Source: Chloroflexota bacterium
Lineage (GTDB): Bacteria; Chloroflexota; Dehalococcoidia; Bin125
Direction: 5' to 3'
Assembly (NCBI GenBank): GCA_009838915.1
Contig: VXQT01000010.1
Span: forward strand, 22,626 to 86,625
Length of the DNA stretch: 64,000 nt
Part shown: piece after piece, positions 43,282 through 50,853 of the stretch
Position numbering within the stretch: the stretch's first letter is position 1
Layout: every line of letters begins with the position of its first letter
Program-made: the position numbers and the translations under genes
Notes under the pieces: generated by a model
Told to the model about the DNA's origin: nothing
Database searches by the model: none
The model's input: the letters and a program-made list of their open reading frames with translations, nothing else

Positions 43282-45125
43282 TACTCGACCTCGTCCAAAT
43301 CGTCGTTGACAACAAGGCTGGATTCCTGGATCTGATCGACCTCGACGAGCACGTCGCGGTTTGCATCGAAGCCCGTGACGGAGACGCTGAACGCATCCTC
43401 GTCAATGCTGACTTCAAATGCGTTATCGGCGGTCGTTTGAGCCTGGCAGCCTTGGATTTCGACCTTGATCCCGTCCCGCACTGAGAAGTCCGGGGAGTCG
43501 TCCTTTACGCCCTGCTCGAACTGAGCGAAGGCGCGGTTCTTGCTGCCCCGTGCCAGGGCATAGGCAAAGCGGACACGCCAACTGGAGTCAACGACAGACA
43601 CGGGATACCTGTCGTTGGGCAGTAGCCGAAAGCCGCCGGACGTTCTGCTCAGCCGAACCGGCGATGGCAGGGCGCCGGGCGGAGTAGGCGATGCGCCGCT
43701 CGACGCGCTGTTGGAGTTGGAGCGGTTGGCGGCCACGCGCGGCGAGGCGATGTCGGCCGGGAAGAGGTCAGCGAGCGCGTCAAGCTGTCGCTCGACAGGG
43801 CGCTCAACCAGGGCCTGAACGATTCGCAGCGGGGCGCGGCGAATGTCGTAGACGCGTTGGCGCGCGCCCTGCATCCAGTTCTCCTTGACGCGTGCGGCTT
43901 GGGGATCCCACTTGATGTGCGCCGGCCCTTCCGAGTCGCGCAGCAGATGTCCCAGCTTGGAGCTGCCCTCAACCAAAAGCAGCGCACGCGCCTTGTGCCC
44001 GAGAAGATGATCCATCTCAGGAATGCTCAGATTGCCGCGCACGAAGTAGTCGTGTCCTTGCGGCAGTTCCTCGGCGCGTTCCAGGAACACATGGCATCGC
44101 GACTCCGTTGGAGCAGAGTCAGAGCGCTCCTGCACCGAGCAGCGCAGCTCAAACGCCAGGCGTTCGCCGGCTTGAAACCGTTGGCGCAGCTGTTCCAGGT
44201 CGAATTCTGCCGTACCGCTTGACGGCTCAATCTCCTTGTTTCGAGGCAGCGCGATTCTGATCCGCTCTTCATCACCAACGTCAATGGCCCATCCAGCCAA
44301 GGCCAAGAGCCCACGCATCGACTCTTCGGACTCTTCGTCACGTTCCGACGGACCAATCCACTCAAGCTCTTCTTCGATATGTTCAGCATCGATGACTCTG
44401 TCGTCTTCATCCGGATGCTCGATCGTGACCTCGAGTCTGCCCAACATGATGGGTAAGAAGTACTGGGTAATCACGGCTCGGGCGAGCGAGGCCGGCGTCA
44501 GGTCGCCGTTGGGATACGGAATGATTACGGACAAACCGGAACGATCCGCGCGCTTGAGACGAAAGTCATCGGCGGCGGCGGTGATGAACAAGGACGAGTC
44601 GCTCGAGCGCATTGGGAGTTGGAACCACTCGCTGTCGACGGTGGGGTCTGAAGCCGCATAGTGTCCATAAGCCGGATAGCGCCTGCCGTCCTTCTCGTGC
44701 GTCTTGAGTATTGCCAAGCCCATCAACAGTGATTCAGATTCGCCCGGTCGCTTGGTCAGCGCGAGAAAGGCGTTGATTTGCGACGCATCGGGGAACACCC
44801 ACTTTCCTAGTCCCCAGGAGCCTGCGGCATCTTCGCCCTTGGTGCTGATACCGATCTGGCGGAAGAAGCCCCAGAAATTGTTGCCCGGCTCGTTGGCGCC
44901 GTTCGCGTTGACGTCGCCTGTCAGTCCACGGGTGCCGAAGTCCTCAACAACGAGCCATTCGAGCGGCTGATCGACCAGTCTGGCGGCCCGATAGACCGCT
45001 TGCGTCTCGTCGTTGACTTGAGAAACTTCCGAGTTCCCGCTGGGCCGCGCTGGCTGTTCAACCGCCACCGCATCTAGGTGGTCTGTCAGCCCATTCAGGT
45101 ATTCCGTTGCGCGATGCGTGGGCAC
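43281..45125 (-). CDS. GHKL (MutL/MORC-like) ATPase, remaining open frame after an in-frame stop
   Basis: The 614-residue open frame begins at a GTG with no support as a true start. It contains two of the three ATP-binding boxes of the GHKL fold: VVEDFGTRGLTGD (62-71, the DxGxG box, here DFGTRG) and GSWGLGKWVF (102-111, the lid). The S5-like segment includes RADRSGLSVIIPYP. The middle and C-terminal part (LPQGHDYFVRGNL, SSGASPTPPGAL linker, then a beta-rich end) has no domain I recognise. The missing N-box, EAIQNSMDA, is encoded in the same frame upstream (see next entry), separated by a TAA at 45168-45170. Iyer and colleagues described MutL/MORC-like GHKL ATPases in restriction-modification systems; that is the closest known context. 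No methylase or helicase is present here. Confidence 0.86.
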   Translation of the reverse strand: MPTHRATEYLNGLTDHLDAVAVEQPARPSGNSEVSQVNDETQAVYRAARLVDQPLEWLVVEDFGTRGLTGDVNANGANEPGNNFWGFFRQIGISTKGEDAAGSWGLGKWVFPDASQINAFLALTKRPGESESLLMGLAILKTHEKDGRRYPAYGHYAASDPTVDSEWFQLPMRSSDSSLFITAAADDFRLKRADRSGLSVIIPYPNGDLTPASLARAVITQYFLPIMLGRLEVTIEHPDEDDRVIDAEHIEEELEWIGPSERDEESEESMRGLLALAGWAIDVGDEERIRIALPRNKEIEPSSGTAEFDLEQLRQRFQAGERLAFELRCSVQERSDSAPTESRCHVFLERAEELPQGHDYFVRGNLSIPEMDHLLGHKARALLLVEGSSKLGHLLRDSEGPAHIKWDPQAARVKENWMQGARQRVYDIRRAPLRIVQALVERPVERQLDALADLFPADIASPRVAANRSNSNSASSGASPTPPGALPSPVRLSRTSGGFRLLPNDRYPVSVVDSSWRVRFAYALARGSKNRAFAQFEQGVKDDSPDFSVRDGIKVEIQGCQAQTTADNAFEVSIDEDAFSVSVTGFDANRDVLVEVDQIQESSLVVNDDLDEVE

Positions 45126-45329
45126 TCTGTTGTCGAGTCCGCTAAAGGCGAACCTTACTCGGACGGTTTAGCCGTCGAGGGCAGCGTCCATCGAGTTCTG
45201 TATGGCTTCACGGACCAAGCGTTCAGGCATATCGGCGGCGGAGGTGAAGAACTCTCCTTGGACGGGGTTTTCCGCGATCTGAGCTGGGGTCATCTCGGCG
45301 AATCGCCAGTGCGGAGTGACTTCGCCCAT
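45126..45329 (-). pseudogene. 5' part of the GHKL ATPase gene, cut off by in-frame TAA
   Basis: On the minus strand an ATG at 45329, preceded by GGAGG with nine bases' spacing, opens the same reading frame as the 614-residue ATPase. It encodes 53 residues, ending ERLVREAIQNSMDAALDG: this is the GHKL N-box, with Glu41, Asn45 and Asp48 as the Mg-ATP residues. Codon 54 is TAA (45168-45170); the frame then runs TVRVRFAFSGLDNR straight into the remaining ATPase. With one changed codon the protein would be 682 residues. This is either a nonsense mutation, a phase-variable or recoded site, or a base-call error. Confidence 0.83.
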
Positions 45330-45483
45330 GTTCGCCTGTCCTCCTACTTCAATCAGAGCGACTGATCAGAGGAAGTATCCGGTTGGATCAGGTTCATGAT
45401 CAAGTGGTTATGTCTTGGCTGAATCCCAAGGTCAGAGTGTCACAGCATTGAACTGGCCAGCGACCGAGTCGGCAGGCGGGGAG

Positions 45484-45539
45484 CCCCCCTCTGTCCCTAC
45501 GGGACATCTCCCCCCGCCTGACGGCGAGGGGGAGAGGGG
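45484..45539. repeat. Palindromic repeat
   Basis: Stem TGTCCC-TAC-GGGACA followed by CCCCCCGCC-TGA-CGGCGAGGGGG. It lies just after the 3' end of the crotonase gene and before the GHKL operon; the remaining ~150 bases to 45329 hold no gene. GTCCCTGCGTGAGGCAGAGAC follows as a third-arm remnant. Confidence 0.83.
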
Positions 45540-45576
45540 CGTGAAGCGGGTCCCTGCGTGAGGCAGAGACTGGGAC

Positions 45577-46383
45577 TCATGCGTCCTGGAAAACTGGGCG
45601 GCGCTTCTCCATGAAGGCGGTTCGGCCTTCCTTGTAGTCGGCTGAGGCGAAGCAGGCCTGTACGAGGGCGTCGACTTCGTCGAGGTTGCGGTGGTCGGGG
45701 TCTTTGGGGATTTCCTGGATGGCTCGGCGGATGGCCCGAATGGTCATGGGGGCGTTCTGGGCGATGGTGGCGGCGAGCTCGTGGACGGTGGGTTCGAGGT
45801 CTTCGCGGCTGGTGACGCGGTTGACCAGGCCCCAGCGGGCGGCGTCGGCGGCGGGGAAGCGTTTGCCGGTGAGCAGGATTTCCTGGGCGGCGGGGAAGCC
45901 GACGAGGTCGCAAAGGGTCTTGACGCCGCCGTAGCCGTAGCCGAGGCCGAGGCGGGCGGCGGGGACGCCGAACTGAGAGTCGTCGGAGGCGATGCGCAGA
46001 TCGGCGCGCAGGGCGGTGAGCAGTCCGCCGCCCATGCAGAAGCCCTGGATCATGGCGATGATCGGCTTGTCCAGCTCGCCGTAGGCGCGTCCGGCGGCGG
46101 CGCCGATCTCGTCGTACTTCTTGATCGTCTCGGGGTTGGAGCGCTGGGCTTCGAACTCCGAGATGTCGGCGCCGGAGACGAAGGCGCGGTCGCCGGCGCC
46201 GGCCATGACCACGACGCGGACGTCGGGGTCGTCGCGGAAGCTGTGCATGATCGTGGGGATGGCCGCGTTCATGGCGACGCCCATCGCGTTGAGCTTCTCG
46301 GGGTTGTTGAAGACCATCCAGCCGATGCCGTCCTCGGACCAGGCGAGCATCTTGTCGGTGTCGAGGGAGATGTGGTGCTTCAT
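45577..46383 (-). CDS. Enoyl-CoA hydratase/isomerase-like protein lacking both catalytic Glu
   Basis: The 268-residue crotonase-fold protein has intact oxyanion-hole loops (GAGDRAFVSGADISEF and MIQGFCMGGGLLTAL), but both positions of the acid-base glutamates differ: GGGLLTAL has Leu where hydratases have Glu, and FGVPAARLGLG has Ala-Ala where they have PE. It therefore probably catalyses another acyl-CoA reaction (isomerisation, dehalogenation, decarboxylation or thioester cleavage). It is the terminal gene of the operon with the CoA-transferase and a second, canonical crotonase upstream. The start is the ATG at 46383. Confidence 0.9.
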   Translation of the reverse strand: MKHHISLDTDKMLAWSEDGIGWMVFNNPEKLNAMGVAMNAAIPTIMHSFRDDPDVRVVVMAGAGDRAFVSGADISEFEAQRSNPETIKKYDEIGAAAGRAYGELDKPIIAMIQGFCMGGGLLTALRADLRIASDDSQFGVPAARLGLGYGYGGVKTLCDLVGFPAAQEILLTGKRFPAADAARWGLVNRVTSREDLEPTVHELAATIAQNAPMTIRAIRRAIQEIPKDPDHRNLDEVDALVQACFASADYKEGRTAFMEKRRPVFQDA

Positions 46384-46408
46384 GACTGACTCCTGAACTC
46401 CGGGGGCG

Positions 46409-46459
46409 GCCCCCCTCTGCCTTCGGCATCTCCCCCCGCCTGACGGCGGGGGGAGAGGG
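46409..46459. repeat. Palindromic repeat
   Basis: CCCCCCTCTGCC-TTC-GGCATCTCCCCCCGCC-TGA-CGGCGGGGGGAGAGGG, a near-consensus copy between two genes of one operon. Confidence 0.88.
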
Positions 46460-46461
46460 AT

Positions 46462-47649
46462 CTAGATGACGCCGCGGGTTTTGAGGTCGGCGATGGATTC
46501 GGGGGTGTAGCCGAGGTCGGTAAGGACTTCGTGGTTGTGTTGGCCGAGGGCGGGAGTGCCGAGGCGCATCCTGTCGGGCTGCGGAGTTCGGGCGAGGTTG
46601 ATCGGCTGTCCGACGACAGTGATCTCGCCGCGCTCGGGGTGCGGGGCCTTGCGGGCGATGCCCAGGTGCTTGACCTGCTCGTCCTCGAAGGTGCCGGGGA
46701 TGTCGTAGATCGGACCGCAGGGGACGCCGGCCTCGTTGAGGCACTGGATCCAGTGCTCGGAGGTGTTGGTGCGGGTGCGCCGGTTGATGTCCTCGTTGAG
46801 CGCGGCGCGGTTCTTCGAGCGGCGGACGGAGGAGGCGTAGTCGGGGTGGTCGATCAGCTCTTCGGCCTCGATGGCGCGGCAGAGTCGGGCGTACATGACG
46901 CCGCCCGAGGCGGCGATGTTGATGTGTCCGTCCGAAGTCTCGTAGACGCCGGTCGGCATCAGCGTCGGGTGGTCGTTGCCGGCCTGGGGCGGGACCTCGC
47001 CGTCGATCGTCCAGCGGGTGGCCTGGAGGTCGAGCATGGCGATCTGGGCTTCGAGCAGCGAGGTGTGGACCCACTGGCCCTCGCCGGAGCGCTCGCGCTC
47101 GATCAGCGCGATGAGGATGGCCTGGGCGAGGAAGTTGCCGGCGGTCAGGTCGGCGATCGGGATGCCGACGCGGACGGGTCCGGATCCGGGCAGTCCGTTG
47201 ACGGACATGATGCCGCCGAGTCCCTGCGCAATCTGGTCGACGCCGGCGCGCCAGGCGTAGGGTCCGTCCTGGCCGAATCCGGAGATCGAGCCGTAGACGA
47301 TGCGCGGGTTGCGCGCGCGGCAGGCCTCGTAGTCGATGCCGAGTCGTCGCTTGACGTCGGCGCGGTAGTTCTCGACCACGACATCGGCGCGCTCGACCAG
47401 GGAGAGGAAGATCTCGACGGCCTCAGGCTCCTTGAGGTTGAGGGTCAGCGAGCGCTTGTTGCGGTGCAGGTTGAGGAAGTCGGAGGACTCGCGTCCGCCG
47501 GTGACGCCTTCGGGCTCGCCGGGCACGGGCGGCTGCTCGACCTTGAGCACGTCGGCGCCCCAGTCGCCAAGCTGTCGCGTAGCAGTAGGTCCCGCCCGTG
47601 CGCGGGTGAGGTCGAGGACGAAGAGGTGGTCGAGGGGAAGGTAGGTCAT
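46462..47649 (-). CDS. CaiB/BaiF-family CoA-transferase
   Basis: The 395-residue class III CoA-transferase moves CoA between carboxylic acids, forming the enzyme-bound aspartyl thioester. The catalytic Asp138 is present in RAGVDQIAQGLGG. Other landmarks: LDLTRARAGPTATRQLGDWGADVLKVEQPP, NKRSLTLNLK, VVENYR, SISGFGQDGPY, GEGQWVHTSLLEAQIAML and GVPCGPIYDIPGTFEDEQV. It starts at the ATG at 47649, five bases downstream of the hypothetical gene's stop, and is followed by a crotonase: a typical acyl-CoA degradation or activation unit. Confidence 0.93.
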   Translation of the reverse strand: MTYLPLDHLFVLDLTRARAGPTATRQLGDWGADVLKVEQPPVPGEPEGVTGGRESSDFLNLHRNKRSLTLNLKEPEAVEIFLSLVERADVVVENYRADVKRRLGIDYEACRARNPRIVYGSISGFGQDGPYAWRAGVDQIAQGLGGIMSVNGLPGSGPVRVGIPIADLTAGNFLAQAILIALIERERSGEGQWVHTSLLEAQIAMLDLQATRWTIDGEVPPQAGNDHPTLMPTGVYETSDGHINIAASGGVMYARLCRAIEAEELIDHPDYASSVRRSKNRAALNEDINRRTRTNTSEHWIQCLNEAGVPCGPIYDIPGTFEDEQVKHLGIARKAPHPERGEITVVGQPINLARTPQPDRMRLGTPALGQHNHEVLTDLGYTPESIADLKTRGVI

Positions 47650-47654
47650 GGTGG

Positions 47655-48245
47655 TCAGGCCGGCAGTGCGACTAGTTCGGTGAGTTCAGCGGCGTAGCGT
47701 TCGTCGACGTTGTCGCTGAGGAGGCCCTGGGCGGTCCAGTGGGCGAGGCGATCGACGATTCGGGCGTTGGCCTCGAGGCGGATGCTGGCGGCGTTGTTGC
47801 GGATGTCGAGGGCTTCGGGGAGGGGTTGGTCGAGACCCTGTTCGGCTCGCTCGTGCATGGCTCGGTGGTCGTTCATGGCGTCGACCGGTTGGAAGCCCTC
47901 GCCGGCGGGCGCGTTGGTGGCCCAGTGGGTGTAGAGGGCGTTGTGGTCCCAGCTACAAGCCTCGCAGCGCCACTCCTCAAACTTGTTGAAGGCCTTGTGC
48001 GGCGCGTGGCGGTTGGAGCGCTCGATGCGCAGTGCGTCATCGACGATCTCGCTGGCGAAAAAGTCGTGCTCGCCTGAGCCGCTGCAACCCTGCGACTTCC
48101 AGACCAGGCCGTGGCTGGTGTAGAGCAGGGCCATGATGCGGTGCAGACGGTCGAGGTCGGGTTGTCGGGCGCGCCACTGATCCTCGACGTCTTCCTGGAT
48201 GCGTCGGAGGTAGCGGAGTTCGTTGAGCGATTCCTGGCTTCTCAT
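47655..48245 (-). CDS. Hypothetical protein in an acyl-CoA operon
   Basis: The protein has 196 residues from the ATG at 48245 (MRSQESLNELRYLRRI); a longer frame upstream overlaps the crotonase gene and is unlikely. It is helical with a cysteine-bearing centre (SQGCSGSGEHDFF, RCEACSWDHNAL) that might bind metal, and an acidic helix ending NVDERYAAELTELV. I do not recognise the family. It is tightly packed between the crotonase and CoA-transferase genes, so it is part of the operon. Confidence 0.72.
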   Translation of the reverse strand: MRSQESLNELRYLRRIQEDVEDQWRARQPDLDRLHRIMALLYTSHGLVWKSQGCSGSGEHDFFASEIVDDALRIERSNRHAPHKAFNKFEEWRCEACSWDHNALYTHWATNAPAGEGFQPVDAMNDHRAMHERAEQGLDQPLPEALDIRNNAASIRLEANARIVDRLAHWTAQGLLSDNVDERYAAELTELVALPA

Positions 48246-48264
48246 CGGTCGGGTCCTGTCTCGA

Positions 48265-49053
48265 TCACTCGCCCTTGAACTCGGGTTGGCGGCCTTCGGC
48301 GAAGGCTCGGGGACCTTCCTTGGAGTCGGCGGTTTGGCCGACGATCCAGCGGAGGGAGCCACCGAAGCGGTTGGCCTGGGCGAGGGTCATGTCTCCCTGG
48401 GCGTTGATCAGTTCCTTCATCGCGCGGACGGCGATCGGGGCGTAGCCGGCGACCTGGGCGGCCATCTCCTGGGCGGTCGGCAGGAGCTGGTCCTGCGGCA
48501 CGAGGCGGGAGATGACGCCCCACTGCAGGGCTTCCTCCATGCTCAAGCGGCGGCCGAGGTACAGCATCTCGTTGGCGTAGGCCTGGGGAATGGCGCGGGG
48601 CAGGCGCATCGGTCCGCCGGCGAGCGGGAAGAAGCCGAGCGTGATCTCGGGCAGGCCGAGTCGGGCGCGGGCGTTCTCGGCGCCGATACGCAGGTCGCAG
48701 ATGAGTGCAATCTCGAAGCCGCCTCCGAGGGCGTGACCGTTGATTGCCGCAATCAGCGGTTTCTTGGCGTCGAACTCGTCGAAGCGGTCGGCGGCGTTGG
48801 TGGGGAAATGGCCGGCTGGGCCGGCCGAGGCGGCGGGACCGTCGCCCTGGGTCAGGTCGGCGCCGGCGCAGAAGGCGCGATCGCCGGCGCCGGTGATCAC
48901 GGCCGAGCGGATCTCGTCGTTGTTGCGCACTTCGACCAGCGACTCGATCAGTTGCGAACCCAGAGCGCTGTTGATCGTGTTCATCTTGTCGGGACGGTTG
49001 AGGGTGATCGTGGCGACTCGTTCGGATACGTCGAAGAGGACTTCATCGGCCAT
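48265..49053 (-). CDS. Enoyl-CoA hydratase/isomerase (canonical active site)
   Basis: The 262-residue crotonase has both catalytic glutamates of the hydratase pair: HALGGGFEIAL and LPEITLGFFP. Oxyanion-hole loop: GAGDRAFCAGADLTQ. It most likely hydrates 2-enoyl-CoA in beta-oxidation or in a branched-chain or aromatic pathway. First gene of the minus-strand operon hydratase, hypothetical, CoA-transferase, second crotonase. The start is the ATG at 49053 (MADEVLFDVSERVATITLN), with GGAG upstream. Confidence 0.93.
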   Translation of the reverse strand: MADEVLFDVSERVATITLNRPDKMNTINSALGSQLIESLVEVRNNDEIRSAVITGAGDRAFCAGADLTQGDGPAASAGPAGHFPTNAADRFDEFDAKKPLIAAINGHALGGGFEIALICDLRIGAENARARLGLPEITLGFFPLAGGPMRLPRAIPQAYANEMLYLGRRLSMEEALQWGVISRLVPQDQLLPTAQEMAAQVAGYAPIAVRAMKELINAQGDMTLAQANRFGGSLRWIVGQTADSKEGPRAFAEGRQPEFKGE

Positions 49054-49167
49054 CGGTTGGGCTCCTTACTGCGTCGTCGCGGGGTTCATGAATAAGGGCT
49101 CGATGGGGGCAGGATAGGGGTCGCGCCCGTATCATCTAGCGCAGACTTGAGCGGGAGAGGAGCGGGT

Positions 49168-49380
49168 ATGGCCAACTCACCATTGGAGGCGCTGGCGGCG
49201 CTCGCCGAGTCGCTCGGCGCGTCTGCGAACGAAGCGGATCTGGAGCGGGCGCTGCCAATCGTGACGCGCACGCTGAAGAACGCGTTGCGGACTGATCCGC
49301 TGCCCGACCTGGGCGAAACTGAGCCCGCAATAGGGCTGCGCTACGACGTCGGCGATCTGCGCGGCGGAGCGGAGGACTGA
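49168..49380 (+). CDS. GatC/AtzG-like small amidase partner
   Basis: The 70-residue protein starts at the ATG at 49168, after GGGAGAGGAG. It is helical at the start (LEALAALAESLGASANEADLERALPIVTRTLKNAL) and ends with ETEPAIGLRYDVGD, resembling the way GatC wraps its amidase partner with a C-terminal EPxxxxRxD strand. The stop is one base from the amidase start, so the two are translated together. Short AtzG-type GatC analogues are known to stabilise AtzE-like amidases; this fits in size, gene order and tail. The assignment rests on context more than sequence. Confidence 0.65.
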   Translation: MANSPLEALAALAESLGASANEADLERALPIVTRTLKNALRTDPLPDLGETEPAIGLRYDVGDLRGGAED

Positions 49381-49381
49381 A

Positions 49382-50764
49382 ATGGATCATCGTGAGCCAT
49401 ATGACCTCTCGATCGTCGAGGCAGGAATCGCGCTGCGGGATGGGTCGCTGACGGCGTTGGCGCTGACCGAGTCGGTGCTCTCGAGGCTGGAGTCGACGGA
49501 ACCGCTGCTCAATGCGTACATCACGGTCACGGCCGAGCTGGCGCGCGAGCAGGCATCGGCGGCGGACGACTTGTTGCGGGACGGGCGCGACCTGGGTCCG
49601 CTGCAGGGGATTCCGGTGGCGCTCAAGGACCTGGTCGATACGGCCGGCATCGCGACCACCGGAGGCGGTGGTTTCCTGCGCGACCGCATTCCCGACTCTG
49701 ACGCCGTCGTCTACACGAAGCTGAAGGAAGCAGGCGCGGTGATGCCGGGCAAGCTCAACCTGCACGAGTTCGCTTTCGGCACGACCAGCGCGAATCCGCA
49801 CTACGGCGCGGTCCGCAATCCGTGGGATCTCGAGAAAGTGCCGGGCGGAAGCAGCGGCGGATCGGGCGCGTCGGTAGCGGTGGGTTCGTCACTGGGAGCG
49901 TTGGGCTCGGACACCGGCGGCAGCATCCGGATTCCCGCCAGCCTGTGCGGCGTGACCGGTCTGATGGGGACGTACGGCCGCGTGTCGCGGCGCGGCGTGC
50001 TGCCGCTGTCGTGGACGCTGGATCATGTCGGTCCCCTGACAAAGACGGTCGAAGACGCCGGGCTGGTGCTGAACGCGATCGCGGGATACGACGCCGAGGA
50101 CCCCGGCAGCGCCGACGTGCCGGTTGGAGACTGTACCGAGACGCTGGTTGAGGGGGTGGACGGCATTCGGATTGGGATACCGCGCCAGATGCTCTGGCAG
50201 GGCTGCGAGGATGACGTGGTCGAGCATTGCGAGATCGCGGTTGACCACCTGCGCAGCATGGGCGCGACGGTGACCGAGGTCGAGATGCCACTGCAGACGG
50301 GCCGCCCGCGCGGCCTGACAATCATCGCGGAGGCGGCGGCCTATCACGCCAAGTGGCTGCATGAGCGCCGCGATGAGTACGGGGACATCCTCGAGCGGAT
50401 CGAAGCCGGCCTCGCGGTGTCTGCGGTTGAGTACATCAACGATCAGCGGCTGCGCCGCAAGTTCATCGACGAGACGGTTGAAGTCTTGCAGGAGGTGGAC
50501 GTGCTGATTTCGCCGACCTGTTCGAGGACTGCGCCGACGATCAAGGACGGCGACCCGACAGCGGAACTGGCGCGGCTGACCGCTCCCTACGACGTGACCG
50601 GGATTCCGGCGATCTCGATTCCCTGCGGCTACGACCGCAACGGGTTGCCGATCGGGTTGATGATCGGTGGTCGGCATTTCGATGAGGCAACGGTCTGCCG
50701 GGTGGCGCACGCGTATGAGCAGTCGACGGACTGGATCATGCAGCGTCCGGAGCTTGAGGTATAG
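49382..50764 (+). CDS. Amidase-signature hydrolase
   Basis: The 460-residue amidase-signature enzyme has the Ser-cisSer-Lys triad in place: Lys82 (VALKDLVDT), the cis-serine in PGGSSGGSGASVA near 157-161 and the nucleophile Ser181 in GSDTGGSIRIPAS. The family hydrolyses amides, including glutamine for tRNA-Gln/Asn synthesis (GatA) and small amides such as biuret-type compounds (AtzE/AtzF). The C-terminal region (PTCSRTAPTIKDGD, PYDVTGIPAISIPCGYDRNGLPIGLMI) is that of a GatA-like enzyme without the tRNA-specific parts. With its small partner it is better read as an AtzE-like hydrolase. Substrate unassigned. Confidence 0.9.
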   Translation: MDHREPYDLSIVEAGIALRDGSLTALALTESVLSRLESTEPLLNAYITVTAELAREQASAADDLLRDGRDLGPLQGIPVALKDLVDTAGIATTGGGGFLRDRIPDSDAVVYTKLKEAGAVMPGKLNLHEFAFGTTSANPHYGAVRNPWDLEKVPGGSSGGSGASVAVGSSLGALGSDTGGSIRIPASLCGVTGLMGTYGRVSRRGVLPLSWTLDHVGPLTKTVEDAGLVLNAIAGYDAEDPGSADVPVGDCTETLVEGVDGIRIGIPRQMLWQGCEDDVVEHCEIAVDHLRSMGATVTEVEMPLQTGRPRGLTIIAEAAAYHAKWLHERRDEYGDILERIEAGLAVSAVEYINDQRLRRKFIDETVEVLQEVDVLISPTCSRTAPTIKDGDPTAELARLTAPYDVTGIPAISIPCGYDRNGLPIGLMIGGRHFDEATVCRVAHAYEQSTDWIMQRPELEV

Positions 50765-50802
50765 CGAGGCGTTAGGGAGAGCGGCTGCTCGACTGGACGG
50801 AG

Positions 50803-50849
50803 CCCCCCTCTGCCTTCGGCATCTCCCCCGCTTGCGCGGGGGGAGAGGG
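50803..50849. repeat. Palindromic repeat
   Basis: CCCCCCTCTGCC-TTC-GGCATCTCCCCCGC-TTG-CGCGGGGGGAGAGGGG, between the convergent amidase and alpha/beta hydrolase genes; it may act as a bidirectional terminator. Confidence 0.85.
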
Positions 50850-50853
50850 GAAG

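Noticed and set aside
45078..45365. Plus-strand open frame over the GHKL start
   Set aside because: It is the complement of the ATPase 5' region whose minus-strand frame carries a ribosome-binding site and the N-box; no support for the plus frame.
45383..45403. Imperfect inverted repeat TTGGATCA / TGATCAAG upstream of the GHKL operon
   Set aside because: It could be an operator, but the match is imperfect and no regulator is encoded nearby.
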